A stretch of 26,176 nucleotides of DNA, taken from G039029935 sp039029935 (GTDB lineage: Bacteria; Chloroflexota; Anaerolineae; Caldilineales; Caldilineaceae). The stretch covers positions 1 through 26,176 of the forward strand of contig JBCCFC010000013.1 in assembly GCA_039029935.1 (NCBI GenBank), in the 5' to 3' direction. The position numbers and the translations under genes were made by a program. The notes beneath the pieces are model-generated. The model saw nothing but the letters and a program-made list of their open reading frames with translations. It searched no databases and was not told the DNA's origin. Within the stretch, counting starts at the first letter, position 1. The number at the start of each line of letters is the position of its first letter. Positions 16,583 through 24,248 of the stretch are shown in pieces.

Positions 16583-16766
16583 CCGACAAATCATCGCTCG
16601 CTGGCTACAGATACAACGCCAAAAAGCAGCAGAGGCCATCCGAGCCAAATTCTTATCACGTTGGTTTTACTGGTATCTTTTCACCGCTCTTGTGATGAGT
16701 TGTGTCATTACAGCTCTGATTTGGCTGACATCGGTCCCGATGGGTTCCGCGCTACCTTCGCCATAA
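16485..16766 (+). CDS. Possible small single-span membrane protein
   Basis: A 93-codon frame whose last 60 residues look protein-like: a charged helix rich in Arg, Gln and Ala, then a single hydrophobic span (about 63-85, YLFTALVMSCVITALIWLTS). The first 30 or so codons overlap the end of the GT4 gene in another frame and are probably not translated. There is no ATG between the overlap and the membrane span, so a non-ATG start such as CTG near 16569 would be needed. Without this ORF a 232-base gap would remain in an otherwise compact locus, which favours a real short gene, but I recognise no family. Confidence 0.35.
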   Translation: MQKYTFKPILAKNNIWTTLSPLLRGNQPLNRSDRQIIARWLQIQRQKAAEAIRAKFLSRWFYWYLFTALVMSCVITALIWLTSVPMGSALPSP

Positions 16767-16814
16767 AATTATGATCAGTTCGGTTGTTTTAGATGTTCAT
16801 GTACCATAAACACA

Positions 16815-19265
16815 ATGAAAATAAAGACATTTTTTATCTATAATCATACCAATCTATGTCGTTCTATCTGCCTCATCCTAGTTGTTAGCCTCCTAAGCAT
16901 GACCGATATAGTTAGCACCCTTTTTCTGGATTCGTCACAATCTCCCTTTGCCAACGCTGTCAGGGCACAGGCACAGGAGGACGAACAGTCCAATGAATCT
17001 GTGCAGCCCAATTGTCGAGAGTTACTATTGAACGGTCGCTTTGAAGAATCAGGCGGATGGCAATTTGGCAACACACCCTATGCAGCGGGCGTTGAGGCTG
17101 TCACAGATTTCGTAGAGAGTGATGTTGCGGAGAGTGATGTTGTGGGGAGTGATGTTGCGGAGGGTATAGTTGACCCTGGCGCGTTTGTGCTGCGTGCGGG
17201 TATCCCACCCGATGTCACCAACCGGGAGAGTCATTCAACTGCCTATCAGACAGTTGTCCTGCCTAGTGGCATGGCCTCAACAACGTTACGATATTGGCTA
17301 CATCTCAGCAGCACCGCTACGGGAGATAATACAGCTAATACTGTCAACGATACGCTGGAAATTCTCATCACGACACCCGATTTTAGCGGTGTTTTGAAGA
17401 CTGTTGTGCGCGAACGTACCGCTGGTGATGGCACATGGGTGGAGGCAGAGGTTGACCTCAGCGATGTCTCTGGGCAAACAGTACAGCTCTATCTGAATGT
17501 ATACAACGATGGGCTTGGCACACAGATGTGGGCGCAGTTTGACCAAGTGAGTATTCAAGCCTGTCTCGATGCGCCACCAGCGGTAGAGTCATTGGCCGAA
17601 AGCACGATGGTAGACGCTGAATCTGTGCCTGATGCTGAACCTGTGCCTGATGCTGAACCTGTATCTGATCCTGAACCTGTGTCTGATGCTGAACCTGTAT
17701 CTGATGCTGAACCTGTATCTGATGCTGAACCTGTATCTGATGCTGAACCTGTGTCTGATGCTGAACCTGTGTCTGATGCTGAACCTGTATCTGATCCTGA
17801 ACCCGCTGCTGATACGTTGTCCATAGTAGAGGCGGCGACCATTCTCCCCACAACAAGTAGCGGGTCAATCGTAAAACCGATGATTGCACCTGAAGATATC
17901 CGCGTTGCGTCCTCGGTAACAATTCCTTCCATTGACTACCTTTCGTCCTATGTCACCATACCTCGAACCATCATACAACGAGCGTTGATATTGATTCTGT
18001 TAAGCATCGCTGGTATCGTCCTCTTGTGGTTAAGCCCTGAGCTTGGCATTGCCCTCTATTTATACAATGGTGTATTTAAAACAGCACCCATTTTTGGCGA
18101 CCCTTACTCAATCTTTCCGACAATCTATCTACTTGCCCTGACCATCAGCGCACTTGTCTTCCAAGTATCGTTTCGGTGGCGTCAAAGTCGAAAATCCATG
18201 CTGATTCTTATTGGCCTCATTCTGTTCAACTGCCTTTTACTATTTTTTGCCTTGGGTCTGCCACACTCTATGAATAAAGCCATGCGGCTGATCTTTTTTA
18301 CGGGTGCGTCAATGCTCCTTGCCTTTCTTGTCACACGGGACCTCAATCGTCTGGTGCGTATGTTACGCTATGCAGCACTGGTCTGTATCGCGATGATCCT
18401 GCTGGCATTTACACTGTTTGCCATAGAAAATCCCCCCGATGTTCGCAGCATTACGCTGTTTGCGTCCAATGATGTCATCTATGGACAAGCCATCGGTCTT
18501 GGCATTGTCATCATGTTGGGGCTTCTGCTCTATGACACAACGCTCCCCAGAATTTTAAGATGGGTTTATATAGGTGCGTTACCAATTGCACTGATTAGCC
18601 TGATTTTGTCAACATCACGAGGGGCAGTTGTTGCATTGGCGGCAACGCTGCTCTTCATCGTTCTGCTCAGTTGGCGGCGACTACCACGCTGGATTTGGAT
18701 TCTACCCCTTCTCAGCATCCCTTTTATCTACGCAATTTTTAAGCTTTTTGGCAACAAAGTGCTATATATTAAAGAATTCTCATTATTATTGGGAGGAGCA
18801 CTCGACCGTAGTGCGAGTCAACGGCTGGGTAAATATCAAAACGCCATTGAAACAATTCGTGCCAACCCAATTCTGGGTATCGGTACACAAGGAAATGGTG
18901 AATATCCTCACAATCTATTTCTCGAAGTGGGGATTGATTTGGGCATCGTTGGCTTGACTGTCTTTTTTCTTATTCTTGGTTTTGTGGCCTACAAAGTCTT
19001 TTATTTAATTTGGCATTCAAAAGAAGGTGCATCACAAACTGTCGCTAATCTGATTGCCATCGGCTTGGTCTACGGACTGGCGACTGCGCAGTTCAGCGGC
19101 AATATTCAACACCAGCGCACATTCTGGCTCTTTGTTGCCCTTTGTTGGGCGACAGAAGTAATCAAACAGCCAAAAACTAGCTCTGCGATGAAACAGACAC
19201 CTCGACAAACGATTCAACGCACATCACTGAATCCACGCCCTGTCCCCAATGAGGCATATCTGTGA
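16815..19265 (+). CDS. O-antigen ligase/polymerase-like membrane protein with N-terminal extracytoplasmic jelly-roll domain
   Basis: An 816-residue composite. Residues about 15-40 are a signal or anchor helix. Residues about 65-250 form a secreted beta-sandwich resembling carbohydrate-binding jelly rolls (NGRFEESGGW at the start, a YQTVVLPSG strand, a DLSDVSGQTVQLYL strand, FDQVSIQ at the end). Residues 267-332 are a hexapeptide linker repeat based on DAEPVS. From about 390 a ten-or-more-helix domain follows with the Wzy/WaaL signature GIGTQGNGEYPHNLFLE (Y697-P-H-N700) in the large periplasmic loop. Such proteins polymerise repeat units or ligate finished glycan to an acceptor outside the membrane. 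The binding domain may hold the growing chain; that is inference. Usual ligases of this family have about 400-450 residues. Confidence 0.85.
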   Translation: MKIKTFFIYNHTNLCRSICLILVVSLLSMTDIVSTLFLDSSQSPFANAVRAQAQEDEQSNESVQPNCRELLLNGRFEESGGWQFGNTPYAAGVEAVTDFVESDVAESDVVGSDVAEGIVDPGAFVLRAGIPPDVTNRESHSTAYQTVVLPSGMASTTLRYWLHLSSTATGDNTANTVNDTLEILITTPDFSGVLKTVVRERTAGDGTWVEAEVDLSDVSGQTVQLYLNVYNDGLGTQMWAQFDQVSIQACLDAPPAVESLAESTMVDAESVPDAEPVPDAEPVSDPEPVSDAEPVSDAEPVSDAEPVSDAEPVSDAEPVSDAEPVSDPEPAADTLSIVEAATILPTTSSGSIVKPMIAPEDIRVASSVTIPSIDYLSSYVTIPRTIIQRALILILLSIAGIVLLWLSPELGIALYLYNGVFKTAPIFGDPYSIFPTIYLLALTISALVFQVSFRWRQSRKSMLILIGLILFNCLLLFFALGLPHSMNKAMRLIFFTGASMLLAFLVTRDLNRLVRMLRYAALVCIAMILLAFTLFAIENPPDVRSITLFASNDVIYGQAIGLGIVIMLGLLLYDTTLPRILRWVYIGALPIALISLILSTSRGAVVALAATLLFIVLLSWRRLPRWIWILPLLSIPFIYAIFKLFGNKVLYIKEFSLLLGGALDRSASQRLGKYQNAIETIRANPILGIGTQGNGEYPHNLFLEVGIDLGIVGLTVFFLILGFVAYKVFYLIWHSKEGASQTVANLIAIGLVYGLATAQFSGNIQHQRTFWLFVALCWATEVIKQPKTSSAMKQTPRQTIQRTSLNPRPVPNEAYL
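17115..17159 (+). repeat. 15-bp in-frame tandem repeat (3 copies) in the ligase-like gene
   Basis: Three units of GAGAGTGATGTTGCG with small changes encode ESDVA, ESDVV and GSDVA. They sit in what should be a surface loop of the jelly-roll domain, so length changes would probably be tolerated. Confidence 0.85.
17613..17810 (+). repeat. 18-bp in-frame minisatellite (11 copies) encoding a DAEPVS linker
   Basis: Eleven consecutive 18-base units encode hexapeptides of the type DAEPVS, with DPEPVS and DAEPVP variants. Inner units are nearly identical in DNA (GATGCTGAACCTGTATCT), which points to recent expansion or gene-conversion-like homogenisation. The acidic, proline-rich product should be an extended spacer between the jelly-roll domain and the membrane domain. 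Confidence 0.95.
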
Positions 19266-20566
19266 AGCAGCAAAAACTTACCCTCATCTGCCAACATTTC
19301 TACCCAGAAATGCTCTCAACAGGCTTGGTGATGACACAACTCATGGTCGGATTGGCACGCAAGGGGTGGCAGATTCGTGTCTATTGTGGGCAACCCACTT
19401 ATAGCGACGAGGCTGATCAGTGGACTGCTGGGCATGATGACAAAGTTGTGGTCGATGGTCAGCCCATTGAGGGCATTGAAATCATCCGCATCCGCACCCT
19501 TGGCGGGGCGCGGGGCTGGCTTCCTATACGTGCCCTCAATGCCATTGGCTTCCTGCTCTCCATCTGCTGGTTACTCCTGCGTGACCGCAACCAAATTCAG
19601 GGCATCATCAACAGCACAAACCCACCATTTATTGGGGTAGCCGCTTGCCTCTTCAAGTTGTTGACCCAAAAGCGATTTATCACCATTGTGCATGATGTCT
19701 ACCCTGATGTGGCGGTGAGCATCGGCTTAATTGCGGAGACATCTTGGATTGCACGAGTTTGGAAACAAGTGACAAAGATGATTTTTCAGCAATCATCGGC
19801 CTTGGTCGTGTTGGGGCGCGATATGGAGCAGCTTGTACATGAGCGATATTTTTTGCCCAAGGGTCAGGATGACTTAACAAAAAAATACTCGACAAAAACA
19901 CCACAAATTATTCGGATTCCCAATTGGGCAGATGAAACACATCTGCGACCTATTGCCCATGGACAGAACGGGTTTCGTGATATCCATAATCCGGCCCAGC
20001 ATTTCCTCGTGCAATATGCGGGGCGAATGGGGCGTACCCATACACTGGAGCCGCTAATTGAGGCCGCAGAACGGTTGCAAAATCATCCTGTGCTATTTCA
20101 GTTGATTGGTGACGGTGCGAAACAAGAGGCATTGATGGCGATGGTTCGTGAACGAAATTTACAGAATGTGCAATTCCTTTCCTATCAACCGTATGCGCAC
20201 CTAGCCGAGGTGATATCCGCTGCTGATTTGGCCGTTGTCTGCTTGGATAGTGCCTGCACAGGTGTATCTGTCCCCAGCAAAACCTATGGTATCCTTGCCT
20301 GCGCTCGACCAATTTTGGCCTTGGTCCATGCTGACAGCGAGATTGGACAGGTGGTGCAAGAAACCCAGTGCGGTTGGGTGCTATCAGACAACAACGATTC
20401 GGCATTCATTGGTCGTGAAATTGCCACCCAGATTCAACACCGTCTAAACAACCCTGACCTTGGGATTGAGCAGGGGAAGAATGGCAACCGTGCATTCCAT
20501 ACCACTTATAGATTAGAAAACGCAGTTGCAAGATATGATCAATTATTGCGTGAACATTTTTTATGA
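19262..20566 (+). CDS. Family 4 glycosyltransferase, WcaI/WbuB-like
   Basis: A 434-residue GT-B enzyme. The opening LTLICQHFYPEMLSTGLVM, followed by LARKGWQIRVYCGQPTY, is typical of the WcaI/WbuB group from colanic-acid and O-antigen loci. A GINSTNPPF-like segment (IINSTNPPFIG) and TIVHDVYPDVAV lie in the N-terminal domain, and VPSKTYGILACARPILALV in the donor domain. Such enzymes often act early, near the lipid carrier, and are membrane-associated; residues about 96-110 are hydrophobic. It starts with GTG overlapping the previous TGA (GTGA). It is the last gene of the locus before the terminator hairpin. The exact sugar transferred is not known. Confidence 0.9.
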   Translation: MKQQKLTLICQHFYPEMLSTGLVMTQLMVGLARKGWQIRVYCGQPTYSDEADQWTAGHDDKVVVDGQPIEGIEIIRIRTLGGARGWLPIRALNAIGFLLSICWLLLRDRNQIQGIINSTNPPFIGVAACLFKLLTQKRFITIVHDVYPDVAVSIGLIAETSWIARVWKQVTKMIFQQSSALVVLGRDMEQLVHERYFLPKGQDDLTKKYSTKTPQIIRIPNWADETHLRPIAHGQNGFRDIHNPAQHFLVQYAGRMGRTHTLEPLIEAAERLQNHPVLFQLIGDGAKQEALMAMVRERNLQNVQFLSYQPYAHLAEVISAADLAVVCLDSACTGVSVPSKTYGILACARPILALVHADSEIGQVVQETQCGWVLSDNNDSAFIGREIATQIQHRLNNPDLGIEQGKNGNRAFHTTYRLENAVARYDQLLREHFL

Positions 20567-20660
20567 AATTCAGAAGTTGCCCGTAACCATTTGCCCCACC
20601 AAGCGTCATTATAAGTGATTGGGTTATAGGTATATTGGTTTCTCCTTTGTTATTGAGTGT

Positions 20661-20715
20661 GAACAAAAAAGCCGTTGGGTTGCTTATGGCAAGCGGCCCA
20701 ACGGCTTTTTTGTGT
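20661..20715. terminator. Strong bidirectional rho-independent terminator
   Basis: A 15-base perfect stem, AAAAAAGCCGTTGGG (20665-20679) with CCCAACGGCTTTTTT (20697-20711), encloses a 17-base loop that can pair further (GCTT with AAGC). The stem is GC-rich at its centre and carries an A-run on one side and a T-run on the other, so it can terminate from both directions. It lies between the + strand glycan locus (ends 20566) and the convergent minus-strand dehydrogenase gene (stop at 20808). I see no gene elsewhere in this 241-base gap. Confidence 0.92.
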
Positions 20716-20807
20716 TCATCTCTGTATCATCATCGGGTAATATTATGCTATGTACTGACTCTAACGCTTATATTGGCATGAACACGCGCGTATAACCATA
20801 CACATAC

Positions 20808-21548
20808 TTATGCAACACTCGGCGACGTAGGAAAGACCTCCAACCGGCGAATATTTGTCCGCTGTGGCATGGTGATGACAGCCAGCACTGCATCGGCGAT
20901 GTCCTCGGGTTGGATCATCTTGAGCCGTTCCTCCATTGGTGGCGGTGCGGGGTGTCGGTCCAGAATCGGTGTATTGGCAACACCTGGGCAGATAATACAT
21001 GCACGGACATTGTGCGGATTGGCCTCCTCATTGGTGACTTGGGTCAAGGCGTCCATGCCCAACTTGGTGGTGCTATAACCAACACCTGCAAGAATACTGG
21101 GAAAGACTGCAGCTTTGGACGAGACATTGACCACTGTGCCGGACTGTTGCGCAAGCATGTCGGGCAGTGCCAGCTTGGTCAATACATAGGCACTGGTCAA
21201 GTTGACCTCTAGCAGCATCCGCCACTGCTCCATCGACGTATCCTCAATACTGCGTTGCGCTACATTGGTCCCGCCATTGTTGACCAACACGTCGATGACA
21301 CCCAACTCGGTTCTTGCCTGTTCAAATGCCGCAACCACCTGTGCTTCATCCCCTAAATCGGCAGCACAGACTACTGCTTTAACACCAGCATCTTGACATT
21401 CAACGGCCAATGTTTCCAATTTATCCACGCTGCGAGCGATCAATGCAACGTTGGCACCTTCTTGCGCACAGGCAATCGCAATAGCGCGTCCCATACCCGT
21501 GCTTGCTCCTGTAATCAGGATATTTTGGTCAGTTAGTTTTTTGCTCAT
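20808..21548 (-). CDS. Short-chain dehydrogenase/reductase (classical SDR)
   Basis: A 246-residue NAD(P)-dependent oxidoreductase. The coenzyme-binding GASTGMG is at residues 14-20, NNGG (canonical NNAG) at about 90-93, catalytic serine in VNVSSKAA at about 143-144, and catalytic Y158 and K162 in the YxxxK motif. CPGVANTPI closes the coenzyme site. IAR after the second strand hints at NADP preference. Two adjacent ATGs exist. AAGGAG at 21555-21560 lies three bases from the first (21551) and six from the second (21548), so the second is preferred; the alternative adds one Met. It is the last of three minus-strand genes after the sulfatase and isomerase, and may oxidise a sugar or sugar acid from that pathway. 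The substrate is unknown. Confidence 0.9.
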   Translation of the reverse strand: MSKKLTDQNILITGASTGMGRAIAIACAQEGANVALIARSVDKLETLAVECQDAGVKAVVCAADLGDEAQVVAAFEQARTELGVIDVLVNNGGTNVAQRSIEDTSMEQWRMLLEVNLTSAYVLTKLALPDMLAQQSGTVVNVSSKAAVFPSILAGVGYSTTKLGMDALTQVTNEEANPHNVRACIICPGVANTPILDRHPAPPPMEERLKMIQPEDIADAVLAVITMPQRTNIRRLEVFPTSPSVA

Positions 21549-21600
21549 CATTCTCTCCTTTTGTACAGGAAGAAATGAAAGAGTCGTATTCTGTCAGAAA

Positions 21601-21658
21601 CCAGTATCGCAGGTTGGCTACCTGCGCCACAGATAATCAATCTGTGATACTGAACAAC
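21601..21658. repeat. Structured repeat, copy 1: three-way-junction element
   Basis: An outer stem CAGTAT (21602-21607) with ATACTG (21647-21652) encloses two hairpins. One is CGCAGGT/ACCTGCG with loop TGGCT (21608-21626); the other is CACAGAT/ATCTGTG with loop AATCA (21628-21646). Only one base lies between the hairpins. The same 58-base unit recurs 61 bases on. It lies in the gap between two co-directional minus-strand genes, so it may be transcribed as part of their mRNA. Confidence 0.85.
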
Positions 21659-21661
21659 AAG

Positions 21662-21719
21662 CCAGTATCGCAGGTTGGCTACCTGCGCCACAGAGTACCA
21701 ATCTGTGTTACTGAACAAC
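21662..21719. repeat. Structured repeat, copy 2: three-way-junction element
   Basis: The second copy has the first hairpin unchanged (21669-21687) and the second hairpin stem CACAGA/TCTGTG conserved (21689-21694 with 21702-21707), while the loop between has changed (GTACCAA instead of TAATCAA). The outer stem keeps five pairs with one mismatch. Changes concentrated in a loop suggest the fold is what matters. Confidence 0.85.
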
Positions 21720-21762
21720 CCCTGACCCACCTTCCATTCCTGCCTGTAATATTTTTTGTCTG

Positions 21763-22587
21763 TTACTGAATTAAATCTCTGAGCCACCGCGCATAACGCC
21801 CAATGGCATCATGTGGCTCTGCCCCGGCCACCAATGCCTGATGCGACGTGATATAGCCTCTGTAGCCAATAGCCCGCAAGCCCTCGACCATGAGCGCAAA
21901 GTCGATGCCATCCTGCGCATCCAATGGTCGCAGTGTTGTCATCACCTCACCGCGTGTCCATGTGTTCATGGGCATTGCCCCTTGCGGATCAGGGACATGG
22001 TTCTGGACATAAACATTGAAGAGGTAGGGTGCAAAGCGTTGCAATGTTTCCACGCCATAATCCTGCCCACAGATGGCAAGGTTAGCGGGTTCATAAATGA
22101 GGCCAAAGTTGGGGCGATTGATGCGGTTTAACACATCCAGCGAGCCATCTACCGTTTCAAAGAGACTGAGTGTGTGGCTCTGGTGTGCCAGTCGGATACC
22201 CCGTTCCTGAGCCTCATCGGCGGCGCGCTGTGCAAAGGGCAGATTATCTTCGTGCTTGATACAGGTGCGGATCAAGTCACTGCCCAATACCTCGGCCAAG
22301 TCGAGAAAGGGTGTGATATTGCGCAGACAGTTCGGCCCAGCCTCGCTGTTCTCTGGTACAGAAAAATCGCCTGTCACCATTGACACGGCCAGCCCCAGCT
22401 CATCCATCTGTTGACGTACCACAGCCACTGCTTCTGGTGTACTGTGGATACCTACTGCTGAGGCACGCATACAGAGCGCATCAAACCCCGACGCTGCTGC
22501 CATGTGCGCCAACTCTGGTAGTGCAATGTCCATCACCCGTTTGTTACTAAATGCCTCTGCCACGCGGACAGAGAGTGATATCTTCAT
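21763..22587 (-). CDS. Sugar phosphate isomerase/epimerase-like TIM-barrel protein
   Basis: A 274-residue protein of the xylose-isomerase-like (AP-endonuclease family 2) TIM-barrel type, cytoplasmic, with no signal peptide. Typical segments are LPELAHMAAASGFDALCMR near the N-terminus, then GSDLIRTC, IRLAHQSHT with a candidate metal-binding histidine, GLIYEPANLAI with a glutamate in the fifth or sixth strand, VYVQNH, and GYRGYITSHQALV near the end, where many relatives have a catalytic Glu. These enzymes isomerise or epimerise keto sugars or inositol derivatives, usually with a divalent metal; the substrate cannot be named. AAGGA at 22597-22601 lies nine bases before the ATG. The gene sits between the sulfatase and dehydrogenase genes in the same direction. 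Confidence 0.87.
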   Translation of the reverse strand: MKISLSVRVAEAFSNKRVMDIALPELAHMAAASGFDALCMRASAVGIHSTPEAVAVVRQQMDELGLAVSMVTGDFSVPENSEAGPNCLRNITPFLDLAEVLGSDLIRTCIKHEDNLPFAQRAADEAQERGIRLAHQSHTLSLFETVDGSLDVLNRINRPNFGLIYEPANLAICGQDYGVETLQRFAPYLFNVYVQNHVPDPQGAMPMNTWTRGEVMTTLRPLDAQDGIDFALMVEGLRAIGYRGYITSHQALVAGAEPHDAIGRYARWLRDLIQ

Positions 22588-22634
22588 GGTTGTTTTTCCT
22601 TAATCTTGTATAGTAATCGGGCTATCTAATTTGT

Positions 22635-22669
22635 GAATTGTTGAATTGTTGAATTGTTGAATTGTTGAA
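22635..22669. repeat. 8-bp tandem repeat (GAATTGTT, 4.4 copies)
   Basis: Four units of GAATTGTT plus a partial unit lie in the 102-base gap between the sulfatase stop and the isomerase start. Nothing else is evident in the gap. Confidence 0.9.
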
Positions 22670-22689
22670 TGATTAATGATGGGAACGGA

Positions 22690-24150
22690 TCATGAGGACT
22701 CTTTCACTATCATCGGGCCATAGGGGGCAACCCGCAGTACAGGATAATGAGAATTAAAGAGCGAATGATCGCCCGTCTCCCCAATACGCTTCCACAGCAA
22801 CTTAACCATTGTTTTGAGTCGTTCAGCATGGGCAGGGTCAGCCACTTGATTATCTGTGAGCAGGTTGTTCATCTCATAGGGATCATCAGCCAAGTTATAG
22901 AGTTCGTCAAAGTCAAAGCCGTTGAAGACATATTTCCAGTCACCATCCCACACAACGCGCTGCGTGAGGATGATGCGTCCACCAAAATATTCGGCAAAGC
23001 CCTGCTGATAGTCCTCGGTGGCGTTGGGGGCTTGCAGAACCGATGTGAATTCTCGTGAATCGGGTGCATCCTTGAGTTGTGTATCAATCGGCTCGGAACC
23101 AGTCAATGCGAGCAGTGTCTGCCCCAAATCATGCAGCCCGACACGCGCATCGCTCTCCTGCCCTTGTGCAATCCCCGGTCCAGCCATGATCAGCGGCACA
23201 TTGTAGGCTTCCTCATAGGCACTGACATTTTTACAGTACAGTCCATGTGCGCCGAGAAACTCGCCGTGATCCGAGGTGAAGACAATGATGGTGTTGTCTA
23301 GTTGTCCCGCTGCGTCGATGCGATCAATCAGACGACCATAGAGCAGGTCAATTTCGCTGATCATGCCATAATAGCAGGCCGTTGCCTCCTTGTGTTCTTG
23401 GTCGCTCCAGTTGCGCCAAGGGACACCTGCATTACGGTACAACCCCGGTGCATTCTCTAGAGTATCATGGACGTTGGGCTGTAGCTCAATACTCTCCACA
23501 TCGTACTGCGTATAGGTGGCCTCGTTGCAGAAGAAGGGATCGTGTGGCTCGGTGACGCTGACAAAGCAGCACCAAGGATTATCGTTCTCTAGCACATCAT
23601 CCAAGAAAGTCGTGGCACGGGCGACTTTATGTCCCGCGGGCGTCTCTTCGGGCAATAAATCCCATGTACCGTAAAAACGGTTTGGATGATAGCCTTCGGG
23701 ACCATCCAAAAATTTTTCCATCGAAAAGGTGGGGGACTTTGCATCTATGGGACGCCCCAACTCGCCATATTCCTGCCAACCAAAGTTGGTCAACTCATTG
23801 GTGCGCTCGACATGCCACTTGCCAAAGTAGCCTGTGCGATAGCCATTGTCCACCAGCCGCTGCGCCCAGTGCGGATACTCGGTACGCAGACAGGCTTGGT
23901 CATCATCAACGGTGTGAGTGACATAGAGGACACCGTGATTGTGCGGCAGCAGCCCGGTCATCAAGCTGGCGCGGGCAGGGGAACAGACGGCGTTGGGTGT
24001 GTAGGCACGGGTGAAACGTACTCCTTGTGCGGCTAATTTATCCAAATGGGGTGTTTGGCAGGGATTATCCGGGTTCAAGACCCGCCCCTGCATTTGGTCG
24101 GTCATCAGAAATAAAATATTTGGTTTGTCTGGTATATTTTGTCCTGCCAT
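22690..24150 (-). CDS. Sulfatase (Cys-type, formylglycine-dependent), predicted cytoplasmic
   Basis: A 486-residue member of the alkaline phosphatase/sulfatase superfamily that hydrolyses sulfate esters. NILFLMTDQ near the start places D18 as a metal ligand. C56-S-P-A-R60, followed by ASLMTG, is the modification motif in which Cys becomes formylglycine. FTSDHGEFLGAHG carries D294-H295, further metal-site residues, and ELYNLADDPYEMNNL is the usual C-terminal landmark. There is no signal peptide, so it should act inside the cell on an imported sulfated sugar or small ester. The start at 24150 is chosen because GGAG lies six bases upstream; a longer frame from 24180 would bury that site in coding sequence. 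It leads a likely three-gene operon. The maturation enzyme is not in the window. Confidence 0.93.
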   Translation of the reverse strand: MAGQNIPDKPNILFLMTDQMQGRVLNPDNPCQTPHLDKLAAQGVRFTRAYTPNAVCSPARASLMTGLLPHNHGVLYVTHTVDDDQACLRTEYPHWAQRLVDNGYRTGYFGKWHVERTNELTNFGWQEYGELGRPIDAKSPTFSMEKFLDGPEGYHPNRFYGTWDLLPEETPAGHKVARATTFLDDVLENDNPWCCFVSVTEPHDPFFCNEATYTQYDVESIELQPNVHDTLENAPGLYRNAGVPWRNWSDQEHKEATACYYGMISEIDLLYGRLIDRIDAAGQLDNTIIVFTSDHGEFLGAHGLYCKNVSAYEEAYNVPLIMAGPGIAQGQESDARVGLHDLGQTLLALTGSEPIDTQLKDAPDSREFTSVLQAPNATEDYQQGFAEYFGGRIILTQRVVWDGDWKYVFNGFDFDELYNLADDPYEMNNLLTDNQVADPAHAERLKTMVKLLWKRIGETGDHSLFNSHYPVLRVAPYGPMIVKESS

Positions 24151-24156
24151 AGTATT

Positions 24157-24162
24157 CTCCTG
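24157..24162 (-). promoter_or_regulatory. Ribosome binding site that fixes the sulfatase start
   Basis: CAGGAG on the minus strand lies six bases before the ATG at 24150, which favours this start over the upstream in-frame ATGs at 24180 and 24165. Confidence 0.75.
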
Positions 24163-24183
24163 CATTTTTGCTGGTTGCACATT

Positions 24184-24212
24184 TTCACAACCTAATTTAG
24201 GCTATGTATAGC
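24184..24212 (+). promoter_or_regulatory. Candidate sigma-70-type promoter for the beta-propeller gene
   Basis: TTCACA (24184-24189) and TATAGC (24207-24212) are separated by 17 bases. Transcription would begin near 24219, leaving a leader of about 45 bases before the ATG at 24264. An 11-base palindrome, CCTAA-T-TTAGG (24191-24201), lies within the spacer and could be an operator. This is based on consensus matching only. Confidence 0.35.
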
Positions 24213-24227
24213 TAGCTGATGAGCTAC

Positions 24228-24236
24228 AGTATACCA
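24228..24236 (-). promoter_or_regulatory. Candidate extended -10 promoter element for the sulfatase operon
   Basis: On the minus strand, TGGTATACT is an extended -10 (TGn plus TATACT, one change from TATAAT). It would start transcription near 24221, divergent from the propeller gene. I see no convincing -35 box, which extended -10 promoters can lack. Confidence 0.3.
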
Positions 24237-24248
24237 AAGAATATCCAT

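Noticed and set aside
17458..17922. A 154-codon minus-strand frame with Gln/Val/His repeats, and an overlapping 125-codon frame rich in Gly/Ser/Ala
   Set aside because: Both are antisense readings of the 18-bp minisatellite inside the ligase-like gene; repeat DNA whose unit is a multiple of three stays open in several frames.
21601..21719. Possible tRNA genes because of the cloverleaf-like fold
   Set aside because: Each unit is only 58 bases with three stems, lacks a T-arm consensus and any plausible anticodon arm, and the two copies differ in loops in a way not expected of tRNA.
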